Assembly: GCF_003121985.1 (NCBI RefSeq)
Contig: NZ_QEWP01000022.1
Location: 1-64,000, forward strand
DNA: 64,000 nt
Origin: Marinilabilia rubra
GTDB taxonomy: Bacteria; Bacteroidota; Bacteroidia; Bacteroidales; Marinilabiliaceae
Direction of reading: 5' to 3'
Part shown: in pieces, positions 8,032-17,072 of the stretch
Position numbering within the stretch: the first letter of the stretch is position 1
How the letters are laid out: each line of letters begins with the position of its first letter
The notes under the pieces: model-generated
The model's database searches: none
The model's input: the letters and a program-made list of their open reading frames with translations, nothing else
What the model was told of the DNA's origin: nothing
Made by a program: the position numbers and the translations under genes

Positions 8032-8463
8032 GTCGGCCGGAATAAATTCCATCGAAATACTGTTGACGCAATGCCGTGTGTTTTTGGAGGTGAAACCTTC
8101 TCCAATAAATACATGGCCCAGATGCGCATCGCAACGGGCACAGATTATCTCCGTTCTGCGGCCATCGGCATCCGGCACACGTTTTACCGCACCGTCAATC
8201 TCATCATCGAAGCTTGGCCATCCGCAGTGACCATCAAACTTTGCACTGCTTTTGTACAGATGTGCGCCGCATCTTTTGCATGTGTAGATGCCCTCTTTAT
8301 AATGGTCGTTGAATTTGCCGGTGAAAGGTCTTTCGGTTCCTTTGTTAATAATAACATACTCCTCCTCCGGGGTCAACTCCTTAAAGTTGAACCGTATGCT
8401 GTCTTCTTGCGCCATAGCGTTTCCTCCGATAAAGATTAATAATATGATTGCAAACTTCTTCAT
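8011..8463 (-). CDS. msrB: Exported peptide-methionine (R)-S-oxide reductase
   Basis: This 150-residue protein has a signal peptide, MKKFAIILLIFIGGNAMAQ, so the enzyme acts in the periplasm. It reduces the R-epimer of methionine sulfoxide in proteins. The zinc-binding pairs are Cys62/Cys65 (CKRC) and Cys108/Cys111 (CARC), the resolving-type Cys80 is in GHCGWPSF, and the catalytic Cys132 is in RHCVNS. All family residues are present. It is the last gene in a minus-strand run with copZ and copA, which suggests repair of oxidised envelope proteins during copper stress. A MITE (8485-8624) separates it from copZ, so it may no longer be transcribed with it. Confidence 0.95.
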   Translation of the reverse strand: MKKFAIILLIFIGGNAMAQEDSIRFNFKELTPEEEYVIINKGTERPFTGKFNDHYKEGIYTCKRCGAHLYKSSAKFDGHCGWPSFDDEIDGAVKRVPDADGRRTEIICARCDAHLGHVFIGEGFTSKNTRHCVNSISMEFIPADSIDNDL

Positions 8464-8484
8464 TTAATTATCAATTTCACTGAT

Positions 8485-8624
8485 CAATAGATCGTTAGAT
8501 TTTTAGATTTAAGATGAATCATAACCAATTGATATTCGGAGCGTTAATCCAAAATGCGATTGGCGTATAAACAATTGATTCAAAGCTCATTGCAATCCCG
8601 AACCATCGGGATAACGAACTATTA
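8485..8624 (-). mobile_element. MITE copy 3 with perfect 6-bp target duplication
   Basis: Reverse orientation. It starts CAATAGATCGTTA and ends TAACGAACTATTA, and keeps one hairpin, TCCCGAACCATCGGGA. Both flanks read ACTGAT (8479-8484 and 8625-8630). It is inserted between copZ and msrB. Confidence 0.9.
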
Positions 8625-8698
8625 ACTGATAAGAAAACAAGAATTCTTAGACTAAACCGGACTTGTTATATCAACTAATGACTATATCTAGCCACTAT

Positions 8699-8905
8699 TT
8701 ACACTTTTTCTGCTTTGTATCCGGCCTCCTTAAGTAACTCAACTACTTCATCAGCATTCCCTTCAGTTTCTACGGTTAAAATCCTTTCAGGACTTTCCAA
8801 ATCAACGCTCCAGCCAGAGACATTGTTCGAACCCTCTAGAAAAGGTTTTACGGTATTAACACATCCGTTGCACTTAATGGTGGTTTTGAATTTTAAAGTT
8901 TCCAT
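8699..8905 (-). CDS. copZ: CopZ-like heavy-metal-associated chaperone
   Basis: This 68-residue single HMA domain has a ferredoxin-like beta-alpha-beta-beta-alpha-beta layout, the normal chaperone length. The metal site is IKCNGCVNTV (Cys12, Cys15), so a Lys stands where classical copper chaperones have Met in MxCxxC. It ends in the expected GYKAEKV. It probably carries Cu(I) in the cytoplasm and hands it to the ATPase encoded just upstream on the same strand. A MITE (8929-9049) fills the gap between the two genes. Another HMA substrate is possible because of the altered motif. Confidence 0.85.
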   Translation of the reverse strand: METLKFKTTIKCNGCVNTVKPFLEGSNNVSGWSVDLESPERILTVETEGNADEVVELLKEAGYKAEKV

Positions 8906-8928
8906 AATTTGTTTGTTTTATAATTGTA

Positions 8929-9049
8929 CAATACTTCGTTAAATCTTTCATGGCATTGCATGTCAGTTGTTTGAGTTTATGGGTGTTTGTTTGTTAAAAT
9001 ACAGAATATCAAGACTGTATGAATTATCTAAAATTCTAACGATCTATTG
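8929..9049 (+). mobile_element. MITE copy 4
   Basis: Left end CAATACTTCGTT and right end TAACGATCTATTG. The flanks ATTGTA and ATTATA match at 5 of 6 bases, a slightly eroded target duplication. The subterminal TCCCGA hairpins are lost. It sits between the copA stop and the copZ start. Confidence 0.8.
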
Positions 9050-9050
9050 A

Positions 9051-11480
9051 TTATATTTTGGCCCTTTTTAATCTCAGGCTGTTGCTCACTACAGATACAG
9101 AACTAAAAGCCATAGCAGCTCCGGCAATCATGGGGTTTAAAAGAAACCCGGAGACCGGGAATAAAATTCCTGCCGCAATGGGGATGGCAATAACATTGTA
9201 AAAGAAAGCCCAGAATAGATTTTGTCGTATTGTTCGCACTGTTTTATGAGAAAGCTTCAAAGCTTCAGGTACCTTCAATAAGTCGGATGATGTGATGGTC
9301 ATGGCTGCTACGTCCATAGCCACATCAGCACCTTTCCCCATAGCAATTGAGAGATCTGCAAGAGCCAGGGCTTCAGAGTCGTTGATGCCATCTCCAACCA
9401 TGCCCACAGTTTTACCCTTGCTTTGTAATTCTTTTACAAAATTGGCTTTGTCTTTTGGCAAAGTCCGTGCTTTAAAATGTTTGATTCCGGTAGCCTTAGC
9501 AACTGCTGAGGCGGTCTGTTCATTGTCCCCGGTAAGCATATAAACTTCAATGCCCTGTTGATGGAGCTTCTTAACCGCTTCTTTAGAGGTCTCTTTTATT
9601 TTATCGGCAATGGCTAATATTCCTGCCGGTTTATCATCAATGGCCACCCATATTACTGTTTTAGCCTCTTCCTGCCAGGAGCGTGCCTTTTTCAAGAGGT
9701 TTTCAGGCAATGGAATATTGGATTGGGCCATCAATTCTTCGTTGCCCGTCAATATTTTTTGTCCGGAAATTTCGGCCTTAACACCATTTCCGGAAAGATT
9801 CTCAAAGTTTGAAACAGAAGTCTCGGACGAACCAAATTCTTTTTCTATGAAATTGGTGATGGCCTGAGCAAGGGGGTGTTCTGAATGGTTCTCCAGAGCA
9901 TACAGGTGTACAAAGAATGTTTGGTTTGAATCTGATATTACTTCATAGTTGGTAACTTCCGGCTTACCTGATGTGATAGTACCTGTTTTATCCAAAACAA
10001 TTGCATCAGTTTTATGTCCTTTTTCCAGACTGGTGGCATCTTTTATCAGAATTCCGTTATTGGCTCCTTTTCCAACGCCTACCATAATGGCGGTTGGAGT
10101 GGCCAGTCCGAGTGCACAGGGACAGGCAATAACCAGAACCGATACAGTTGCCAGAAGTGCCTGTGTGAGATAGGTGGTGCCACCAAATATCATCCAAAGG
10201 GAAAATGTTAATATGGCAATGCCGATTACCGTAGGCACAAATATTCCGGCGACTTTATCTACCAATCTTTGAACCGGTGCTTTTGTGGCCTGAGCATCCT
10301 GAACGGTTTTGATAATTTGTGAAAGAACTGTTTCTCCGCCTACTTTTTCGGCTTTCATGGAGAAACTGCCACTTTGATTGATGGTACCGGTGAAAACTTT
10401 ACTTTCAGTGGTTTTTTCTTCCGGCATAGATTCTCCTGTGACCATACTTTCATCAACAAAAGAGGCCCCCTCAGTGACTACTCCATCAACCGGAATCTTG
10501 TTCCCGGGCTTTACTCTTAATACATCTCCCTTTTCTACAAGGTGAATATCCACTTCTTTCCAGGAGCCATCTTCCTGTTGTTTAACAACTGTTTTCGGTT
10601 GTAAGCCCATTAGTTTTCGGATAGCAGAAGAGGTCCCTTCCTTGGCTCTTTCTTCCAGCCACTTTCCCAGCATGATAAAAACGATGATCACTGCGGCGGC
10701 TTCAAAATAAACGTGAGCCTCAAGCCCTTGCGATGTCCACACTTCAGGAAAAACAGCATTAAACGAACTGAAAAGATAGGCCATGCCGGTACTCAATGTC
10801 ACCAATGTGTCCATATTCGCAGCCCCATGTCTGGCCTGCTTGAATGCATTGATAAAGAAATGACGGCCAAATACAAATAAAACGGGTGTAGTTAATGCCC
10901 ACATTATAAAATTGGCATAAGGGATGTTATTAAAAAACATACCAATCAGAAAGACCGGAAATGCCAGTGAAGCTGCCCAAATCAATCGTTTTCTGGTGCG
11001 TTGGCTTTTCTGCTTTCGGGCTTCCTCCATCGCTTCATCAGATGCCGCCTGTTCATCAATTATGAGGTCGTATCCTATGGATTGGATGGTTTTTTTCATT
11101 GCCGAAAGGCCAATATTTTCCGGCACCCATTTCACATTCACTGTATTCTGGGCGAGATTTACAGAAGCCTCCAGAATACCCGGTTGACTATTCAGCATGC
11201 TTTCCACGCTGGATGAACATGCTGCACATGACATCCCATCCACAGGTAGCTTTTTTTCTGATACGACCGGTTCAATGCCAATATCTTTTAAACCACGAAC
11301 AAGATCATCTAATCCGTTTTCCTGCTGGGTAGTAACAGTTATTCTTTGATTGGCCGGTTCCCAGTTCCAGTTTTCGATGTTGTCAAAATCTTTGAAAGCT
11401 TTGGCAATCATGGATTCTGATATGTCACTGGTGGATGTGGCAACCGGTATTATCCATTCTTTTTTATCTTGTTGGCTCAT
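9051..11480 (-). CDS. copA: Copper-exporting P1B-type ATPase
   Basis: This 809-residue ATPase pumps Cu(I) out of the cytoplasm. Residues 1-75 look like an HMA fold that lacks its CxxC. A true HMA domain follows, with GMSCAACSSS (Cys85, Cys88). There are about eight membrane segments, an actuator TGES (348-351), the transport motif ACPCALG (Cys453, Cys455) in membrane segment 6, the phosphorylation motif DKTGT (497-501), and later TGDN and GDGIND. The CPC motif and the length place it among P1B-1 copper pumps rather than zinc or cadmium pumps. It is followed by copZ and preceded by an HMA-AraC regulator. An upstream TATCTTTG at 11509-11516 is a good promoter candidate. Confidence 0.95.
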   Translation of the reverse strand: MSQQDKKEWIIPVATSTSDISESMIAKAFKDFDNIENWNWEPANQRITVTTQQENGLDDLVRGLKDIGIEPVVSEKKLPVDGMSCAACSSSVESMLNSQPGILEASVNLAQNTVNVKWVPENIGLSAMKKTIQSIGYDLIIDEQAASDEAMEEARKQKSQRTRKRLIWAASLAFPVFLIGMFFNNIPYANFIMWALTTPVLFVFGRHFFINAFKQARHGAANMDTLVTLSTGMAYLFSSFNAVFPEVWTSQGLEAHVYFEAAAVIIVFIMLGKWLEERAKEGTSSAIRKLMGLQPKTVVKQQEDGSWKEVDIHLVEKGDVLRVKPGNKIPVDGVVTEGASFVDESMVTGESMPEEKTTESKVFTGTINQSGSFSMKAEKVGGETVLSQIIKTVQDAQATKAPVQRLVDKVAGIFVPTVIGIAILTFSLWMIFGGTTYLTQALLATVSVLVIACPCALGLATPTAIMVGVGKGANNGILIKDATSLEKGHKTDAIVLDKTGTITSGKPEVTNYEVISDSNQTFFVHLYALENHSEHPLAQAITNFIEKEFGSSETSVSNFENLSGNGVKAEISGQKILTGNEELMAQSNIPLPENLLKKARSWQEEAKTVIWVAIDDKPAGILAIADKIKETSKEAVKKLHQQGIEVYMLTGDNEQTASAVAKATGIKHFKARTLPKDKANFVKELQSKGKTVGMVGDGINDSEALALADLSIAMGKGADVAMDVAAMTITSSDLLKVPEALKLSHKTVRTIRQNLFWAFFYNVIAIPIAAGILFPVSGFLLNPMIAGAAMAFSSVSVVSNSLRLKRAKI

Positions 11481-11508
11481 ATCTCGTTTTTATCTCTTTT
11501 TGTAGTTA

Positions 11509-11516
11509 CAAAGATA
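11509..11516 (-). promoter_or_regulatory. Candidate -7 element of the copA promoter
   Basis: On the minus strand this reads TATCTTTG, an exact match to the Bacteroidota TAnnTTTG element, 29 bp upstream of the copA ATG. No convincing TTTG-type -33 element is seen at the right distance. That would suit a promoter that needs an activator such as the HMA-AraC protein. Confidence 0.45.
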
Positions 11517-11599
11517 GGAGGGAAGAGGCCTGATATTTTTACATATTTTTCGGAAATACTTGCATAAGAGAAGGTAACTGGCCAATGACGTTTAAAGTT

Positions 11600-11659
11600 T
11601 TAAACAAAAAAAACTGCCTTAAAAAGCAGGTCTGTAAACTCCACTTCTTAAGGCAGTTT
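11600..11659 (-). terminator. Rho-independent terminator after the HMA-AraC regulator gene
   Basis: A perfect 12-bp stem, AAACTGCCTTAA (11611-11622) with 11648-11659, encloses a 25-nt loop. On the minus strand it is followed by a T-rich run (11610 to 11600). It ends transcription of the regulator gene before copA, so copA needs its own promoter unless there is readthrough. Confidence 0.75.
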
Positions 11660-11722
11660 GATGAATGAGGCTTTTCCAAAAATATAAAATACCAATCAAG
11701 CATTTCATTTTGAGTCTGAGCC

Positions 11723-11790
11723 TTTGTTTATCAAACGAAAAGATTCTTCGACAAGCTCAGAATGACATCCAATTTGGACCTTTGATACAA
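11723..11790. repeat. Dispersed intergenic repeat (CAAACGAAAAGATT type), copy 1
   Basis: The core TCAAACGAAAAGATT, then a CAAGCTCAGAATGACAT-like segment and AATTTGGAC-TTTGA, recurs at about 47982-48050 with moderate divergence. The segment resembles a dispersed sequence common in Bacteroidota intergenic DNA. It is non-coding. Confidence 0.55.
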
Positions 11791-11794
11791 TCTT

Positions 11795-12358
11795 CTATAG
11801 CTTATCTATAGTATTTCGTACAGGCTTTCTTAATTTTTTAAAATCTCCGGGCGTCATTCCGGTAATTTTTCGAAATTGATTCGACATATGTGCCGGACTG
11901 CTGTACCCAATTTTATATGCTATTTCAGAAAAATTAAGTTGTTGATAAGCTATCAGTTCTTTTACTTTTTCAATCTTTTGCTTGATGATGTATTGCTCTA
12001 TGGTCATGCCCTCAAAGGCGGAAAACAGGTGACTTAAGGACTTGTAATCCTGGTTTAGATTATCTGATAGATACTTAGACCAATTAAACCCCTGATAAAG
12101 CCTCTCGTGATGAATTTTCTGAACCACAAGGGTCTTTATTTTATCAATAATTTGTTTGTTGTGGTCTTCAATGCGTTCAAAACCCAATTCTTCAAGTTTC
12201 TTGTCAAGTTCTTGAAATTGAAATGGAGTCAACTCCTTTTCTTCAATTTCAACCTGACCAAGTTCAACAGAAACCGGGTGAAGGGGCAATTTTAAGAGTA
12301 ATTCCCTTACTGCTGAAATGCAGCGTGGGCAGACCATATTTTTTATGTGCAGGAACAT
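11795..12358 (-). CDS. HMA-AraC fusion regulator, probable copper sensor
   Basis: This 187-residue protein joins two parts. Residues 1 to about 70 form an HMA-like ferredoxin fold with a metal motif, NMVCPRCISAV (Cys10, Cys13), and a typical ending, KLEELGFERIED. Residues about 85-187 are an AraC/XylS DNA-binding domain: FSEIAYKIGYSSPAHMSNQF followed by RKITGMTPGDFKK. The CxxC site in front of the DNA-binding domain and the position directly upstream of copA and copZ suggest a cytoplasmic Cu(I)-responsive activator of the copper genes. That role is inferred. The gene has its own terminator at 11600-11659. Such fusions occur next to copper ATPases in other Bacteroidota. Confidence 0.85.
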   Translation of the reverse strand: MFLHIKNMVCPRCISAVRELLLKLPLHPVSVELGQVEIEEKELTPFQFQELDKKLEELGFERIEDHNKQIIDKIKTLVVQKIHHERLYQGFNWSKYLSDNLNQDYKSLSHLFSAFEGMTIEQYIIKQKIEKVKELIAYQQLNFSEIAYKIGYSSPAHMSNQFRKITGMTPGDFKKLRKPVRNTIDKL

Positions 12359-12468
12359 AACAATTTTTGTTTGATATTAAAAAGCTAACATAGAACTCAG
12401 GACCCAGAACTCAAAACCACCGGCAACTGACCACCCATCACTGAATACTGACCACTGATAACTGGCTA

Positions 12469-14589
12469 CTATTTAAGCCCACTACGTTCAAGTAATGGTT
12501 CGATGGATGGCTCCTGTCCCCGGAAAGAGACATAAAGATCCATTGGATCTTTTGTGCCCCCTTTTGAGAGGATATTATCCCTGAATTTTTGGGCCGTTTC
12601 CTTATCAAATATTCCGTTTTTCTTAAACAGGTCAAACGCATCAGCATCCAATACTTCTGCCCACTTGTAGCCGTAATAACCGGCGGCATATCCACCATCA
12701 AAAATATGGCCGAAAGCTGTGCTCATACAACTTCCATCCACATCCGGAAACAATTCGGTTGCTTGCATTGCTTCATTTTCAAACTCACTTACCTGCTTTG
12801 ATACTGGTTTTTCAATGGTATGCCATGCCATATCGTTCATCCCAAAACTCAACTGGCGAACGGTAGCATAACCACTTTGAAAATTGCCTGCAGCAATTAT
12901 TTTATCAACCAGTTCACCGGGTATAGGTTCACCGGTTTTGTAATGCTTTGCCACCTTCTGTAACCAATCTTTTTGTTGAGCCCAGTTTTCCATTATTTGT
13001 GATGGCAGCTCAACAAAATCCCGGTATACCGATGTGCCGGCCATACTTTCATAAGTCACGTTACTAAGCATTCCATGTAACGCATGACCAAATTCGTGGA
13101 GGAAAGTATTGACTTCATTGTATGTCAGCAATGATGGTTTTGTGGAAGTGGGGCGGGTAAAGTTGGTAACCACTGAGATATGTGGCCTAACGTCTTTGCC
13201 GTTTTTTTTGTGCTGTTCAAGGTATGAAGTCATCCAGGCACCGCCCTGCTTACTGTCTCTGGGGAAGAAATCAAGATACAAAACGGACAGGAATGATCCG
13301 TCGTTGTCATATACTTCATATGCTTCAACTTCCTTGTTGTAAACGGGGATTTCCTTGTTTCTTTTATATGAAAGTCCATACAGTTGATTGGTAAGATCAA
13401 ATATACCATCCTTTACCTTTTCCAACTGAAAATAGGGCTTTGTCATTTCATCACTGATGTTGAAACTCTCAGTTTTGAGTTTTTCGGAGTAGTAGGCAAA
13501 ATCCCATCGTTGCAAAGTTCCTTTAAATCCTTCTTTCTTAGCAAATGTCTCGACGTCCTTTACATCTTTTTGAGCAAAAGGAAGTGCGGCCTCTAAAAGT
13601 TCATTAAGAAAACTGTTGACTTTATCGGGTGTTTTGGCCATTCTCTCAGTCAAAACATATTCTGCATGATTTTTAAAACCAAGAAGTTTTGAGCGTTCTG
13701 ACCTAAGGGCGACTGTCTTTTTAATGATTTCATTGTTGTCCCTTTTGTTGCCCTTATTGCCTCTTGAGGTGAAGGCTCTGAACATTGTCTCCCTCAAATC
13801 ACGGTTGTCGGCGTATTTCATAAAAGGTAGATAACTGGGGATTTGTAATGTAAATATCCAGCCTTCCTTGTTGTCACTTTTTGCTCTTTGTGCAGCTGCA
13901 TCCAGCACATCCCCGGGAAGCCCGGCAAGATCATCCTTGTTGGTAATGTGGAGTTTGAAATCATTGGTTTCTGCCAGAACATTTTCTCCAAACTGGAGCG
14001 ATAACTGAGAAAGTTTTGAAGAAATTTCTCTGTAGCGCTCTTTTTCTGATCCACTTAAAGAAGCCCCTCTTCGGGCAAAGGCCTTGTAAGTATCGTCTAA
14101 AAGTTTTTTCTGTTCTACATTGAGTTGAGAGTTATTCTCATGCTGGTTATAGACCTGTTTTACCCTTTCAAAAAGCTTTTCGTTCAGCCAGATGTCATTA
14201 CTGTACTCCGAAAGCATAGGAGATACCTCTCGGGCAATACTTTGGATTTTTTCATTGGTTTCTGCGAGGTTGAGGTTGAAAAAAACCGAACTTATGCGAT
14301 CAAGCAATTTGCCCGATTTTTCCATCGCTTCAATGGTATTTTCAAATGTTGGTTCTCCCGGATTGTTTATGATGGCTTTTATTTCAGAACGCCCCTCTTC
14401 AAGAGCTTTTTCAAATGCCGGCATAAAATCCTCTTCCGTTATTCTATCGAAGGGAGCTGTTTGATGAGGAGTTGAAAAATTCTGTAACAATGGATTAGTA
14501 TCGCCCATTTTAACTTGTTTTTTGCATGATACAAAACAGGTTGCACTGCTAAAAAGCACTGCCAAACCTAAGATTTTAATTCGATTCAA
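12469..14589 (-). CDS. dcp: M3 family peptidyl-dipeptidase (Dcp type), lipoprotein
   Basis: This 706-residue zinc metallopeptidase belongs to the thimet oligopeptidase/Dcp family. The signal ends in a lipobox, CFVSC (Cys22), so the enzyme is probably anchored in the envelope. The catalytic HEFGH lies at residues 498-502 (NTFLHEFGHALHG), and the C-terminal region has the usual FGHIFDGGYAAGYYGYKWAE stretch that shapes the substrate site. Length and motifs are complete. Dcp enzymes release dipeptides from the C-termini of oligopeptides. The gene stands alone, and the upstream gap holds a MITE (14688-14845). Confidence 0.92.
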   Translation of the reverse strand: MNRIKILGLAVLFSSATCFVSCKKQVKMGDTNPLLQNFSTPHQTAPFDRITEEDFMPAFEKALEEGRSEIKAIINNPGEPTFENTIEAMEKSGKLLDRISSVFFNLNLAETNEKIQSIAREVSPMLSEYSNDIWLNEKLFERVKQVYNQHENNSQLNVEQKKLLDDTYKAFARRGASLSGSEKERYREISSKLSQLSLQFGENVLAETNDFKLHITNKDDLAGLPGDVLDAAAQRAKSDNKEGWIFTLQIPSYLPFMKYADNRDLRETMFRAFTSRGNKGNKRDNNEIIKKTVALRSERSKLLGFKNHAEYVLTERMAKTPDKVNSFLNELLEAALPFAQKDVKDVETFAKKEGFKGTLQRWDFAYYSEKLKTESFNISDEMTKPYFQLEKVKDGIFDLTNQLYGLSYKRNKEIPVYNKEVEAYEVYDNDGSFLSVLYLDFFPRDSKQGGAWMTSYLEQHKKNGKDVRPHISVVTNFTRPTSTKPSLLTYNEVNTFLHEFGHALHGMLSNVTYESMAGTSVYRDFVELPSQIMENWAQQKDWLQKVAKHYKTGEPIPGELVDKIIAAGNFQSGYATVRQLSFGMNDMAWHTIEKPVSKQVSEFENEAMQATELFPDVDGSCMSTAFGHIFDGGYAAGYYGYKWAEVLDADAFDLFKKNGIFDKETAQKFRDNILSKGGTKDPMDLYVSFRGQEPSIEPLLERSGLK

Positions 14590-14687
14590 GATGTTAGTTG
14601 TTTTTTTACTGTGCCCAAAAACAATCTTGTGTGTTGTTCTTCAGTATTGTTTTATGGGAACATGGATTTAAATATAGTGTTCATTTA

Positions 14688-14845
14688 CAATACTTCGTTA
14701 TCCCGATGGTTCGGGATTGTAAAAGGCTATCAATCAATTTCCTGGAATTACAAGCATGGTTGCTTCAAATCTCTGGTTATTAGTACTATATGGTTCCTCT
14801 TAAATCTTGTATCTATCCCGAAGCATCGGGACTAACGATCTATTG
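14688..14845 (+). mobile_element. MITE copy 5 with perfect 6-bp target duplication
   Basis: One of the best-preserved copies. Left end CAATACTTCGTTA, right end TAACGATCTATTG, with both hairpins present (TCCCGATGGTTCGGGA and TCCCGAAGCATCGGGA). The flanks are CATTTA on both sides (14682-14687 and 14846-14851). Confidence 0.95.
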
Positions 14846-15061
14846 CATTTAGGTGTACTGTATTAATATGCAATTTTACGGTTTTAGGCTGATTTCTCAA
14901 AGAAAGGAATTTTTGCTTACGATTGTTTATGCGGTTGCCTTTCATGATAACATATTGTAACTTTTCGAGGCCGGAAATGTAAAGAACTGCTGAGGCTTTT
15001 TCAGATGCTTTCCAGCAGACTGTTTTTTATATGATAAGTTTAATGGTTTCAATTTTTGGGA

Positions 15062-16006
15062 ATGAAAATTTTTGCTCAGTTTATTTTTTTTCTGGTTAGT
15101 CTGTTTTTAAGTGTTTCTGCTTTTTCTCAGACCAATGATTTTTACCTTGTTTCTCCAGAATTGCTTCCGGCAAAATATCAGTCCGGTATTGAAAAAGCCA
15201 AAAGATACATAAAGAAAGGGGAGGTGTATCTCGAAAAAGCAGCGCAGGCCCAACAAAAACTTCAGCGTTATCAGGAATCCGAATCAGTTAAACCTATGAA
15301 GGTAATGACTCTGAAAGAGGGTGTGTTCAGACATCAGCTAAAGGCTTCTTCTTATTTTCATGATGCCCACCGCACAGAATTTAAAACTTTAAAAAGGTAT
15401 TTGAAAGATGAGTTTCCAATACCTTATGAAAGAATCTATGAAAGGGCAGCAAAACAATTTCACCGTGGCTCCGTTTTAAGGAAGCGAGGTTCAGAAGCCG
15501 TTCCAAACAGCAGCCCATTGGCTTTTATTCATGAGGCAGTTGGTTATGAACAGGAGGCATTGGAAGATTTTGAAAATGTTTATCTGTTTGGTGAAGAGCT
15601 CTTGGTATCAATGCCATTGCCTGATTTTGAGTTGGATAGCGTGTTTTTTGTGGCAGGTGCCATAAAAGCACCTTTAGAAAAGCATGGGGTATTGAAACCA
15701 GAACCCTTGCAACCCGTAGAAAGGAGCATTGTTTCAAATGAGAAATCCGGGGTGTTTTTTTCAATCCAGTTTTTGGCAACGAAAGACCCGGTTTCGGAAA
15801 TAAAGGCCCGGCAGGTTTACCAAGGGGCTTTGCCGTTGATAAAAAGTTACGGAAGCGGTTGGCATCGTTATTCAGCCGGCAGATTTACATCTGTTGAAGA
15901 AGCCTCCAGGCTTATGAAAGAGGAAGGAATTTATGGTTTTGTTATTGCTTTTAAGGGCGATGAGAGAATTTCAATAAAAAAAGCCAAACAACTAATGCGG
16001 CCTTGA
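15062..16006 (+). CDS. Exported protein with a C-terminal SPOR-like domain
   Basis: The ATG at 15062 gives 314 residues with a signal peptide, MKIFAQFIFFLVSLFLSVSAFSQ. A TTG six bases upstream is a less likely start. Residues about 25-190 are helical and charged, with repeated Lys, Glu and Gln stretches suggesting coiled coil. Residues about 230-314 resemble a SPOR domain: FFSIQFLATKDPVSE, then GWHRYSAGRFTSVEEASRLM and GFVIAFKGDERISI. SPOR domains bind denuded peptidoglycan at division sites. The gene at 16065 follows by 58 bp on the same strand. Function is inferred from the C-terminus only. Confidence 0.7.
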   Translation: MKIFAQFIFFLVSLFLSVSAFSQTNDFYLVSPELLPAKYQSGIEKAKRYIKKGEVYLEKAAQAQQKLQRYQESESVKPMKVMTLKEGVFRHQLKASSYFHDAHRTEFKTLKRYLKDEFPIPYERIYERAAKQFHRGSVLRKRGSEAVPNSSPLAFIHEAVGYEQEALEDFENVYLFGEELLVSMPLPDFELDSVFFVAGAIKAPLEKHGVLKPEPLQPVERSIVSNEKSGVFFSIQFLATKDPVSEIKARQVYQGALPLIKSYGSGWHRYSAGRFTSVEEASRLMKEEGIYGFVIAFKGDERISIKKAKQLMRP

Positions 16007-16064
16007 TTTTAATTTGAATTTTAAGAGTGATAAATCAAATAAGAATTAACCAGAAACTTTATCT

Positions 16065-17072
16065 ATGAAATTAATGAAAAGAAGTTTTTCCGTTCTGTTA
16101 GCTTGTTTTATAAGTCTGTCGGCATTTTCTCAGGAACCACTGCGTAACTTTTTTCAGGCAGGTGAAGATAATGCCCGTATCTTAACAAAGGCCTATTTAA
16201 AGCCTTATGGTGAGATGTTGGGGACTTCCCTCAATGCCGGATGGTACAATACTGCAAAAGTACATAAGTTAGGTGGTTTTGATTTGACATTCAGTGTGAT
16301 GAATGCAGTGGCGCCATCTTCAGCCACTACATTTGATGTTAGTGAGCTTAACCTGAATGGCTTAACTGTTGAGGGGACAAGTGCTCCCACTATTGCAGGA
16401 GATATGCCTGAAGCTGATAGAGCCGTGCTAAGCCCGTCTGCAGCAGGTGGTGATATGGCTGAGTTTACCATGCCCAACGGGGCAGGCAATGATAAATTGC
16501 CCATACCCATGCTGCAGGCCGCTGTAGGTTTGCCATTCAATACTGAAGTGATGGCCCGTTTTGTTCCTACCATGGATTTTGGAGATGCAGGTGAAGTGAG
16601 TGCTATAGGGTTTGGATTAAAACATAGTTTGAAGGATTATATTCCTTTCGTTAAGAGGCTTCCATTTCTTCAAATGTCGGTTTTGGCAGCTTACACCGAC
16701 TTTAATAGTTCTTATGGTGTAGGAAGCGGAGGCATGATGGAGGTTGAAAATGGTGCGTTAGACATCTCTTCGGGTGCCTTTACCACAAGATTACTGGTTG
16801 GAGCCAACTTTCCTGTAGTAGCTATTTATACAGGGGTTGGTTATGGTTCTACCAATAGTGACTTCGATGTGAAAGGTACTTATACTTACACCAATGACTC
16901 CTCACAAGAAATCAGCATCGGGCCTGATCCTTTTACACTTGGGTACAAAACCACAGGTATCGACTTTAATGCAGGACTCAGGCTTCGTCTTGGATTCCTG
17001 GCCCTGCATGCCGATTACACTGTTGGAGATTATTCAGTTTTAACAGCCGGTGTAGGAATTAATATCCGTTAA
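16065..17072 (+). CDS. DUF6588 outer-membrane beta-barrel protein
   Basis: This 335-residue protein has a signal peptide, MKLMKRSFSVLLACFISLSAFSQ. It shows the DUF6588 pattern: an early YLKPYGEMLGTSLNAGWYNT, a strand with GGFDLTFSVMNAV, a central Ser, Ala and Pro-rich insertion, then GLPFNTEVMARFVPTMDFG and a run of strands ending GVGINIR. These proteins are predicted outer-membrane barrels of unknown function. It lies 58 bp downstream of the SPOR-like gene, so the two are probably co-transcribed. Its end overlaps the convergent nitroreductase gene by 14 bp. Confidence 0.8.
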   Translation: MKLMKRSFSVLLACFISLSAFSQEPLRNFFQAGEDNARILTKAYLKPYGEMLGTSLNAGWYNTAKVHKLGGFDLTFSVMNAVAPSSATTFDVSELNLNGLTVEGTSAPTIAGDMPEADRAVLSPSAAGGDMAEFTMPNGAGNDKLPIPMLQAAVGLPFNTEVMARFVPTMDFGDAGEVSAIGFGLKHSLKDYIPFVKRLPFLQMSVLAAYTDFNSSYGVGSGGMMEVENGALDISSGAFTTRLLVGANFPVVAIYTGVGYGSTNSDFDVKGTYTYTNDSSQEISIGPDPFTLGYKTTGIDFNAGLRLRLGFLALHADYTVGDYSVLTAGVGINIR

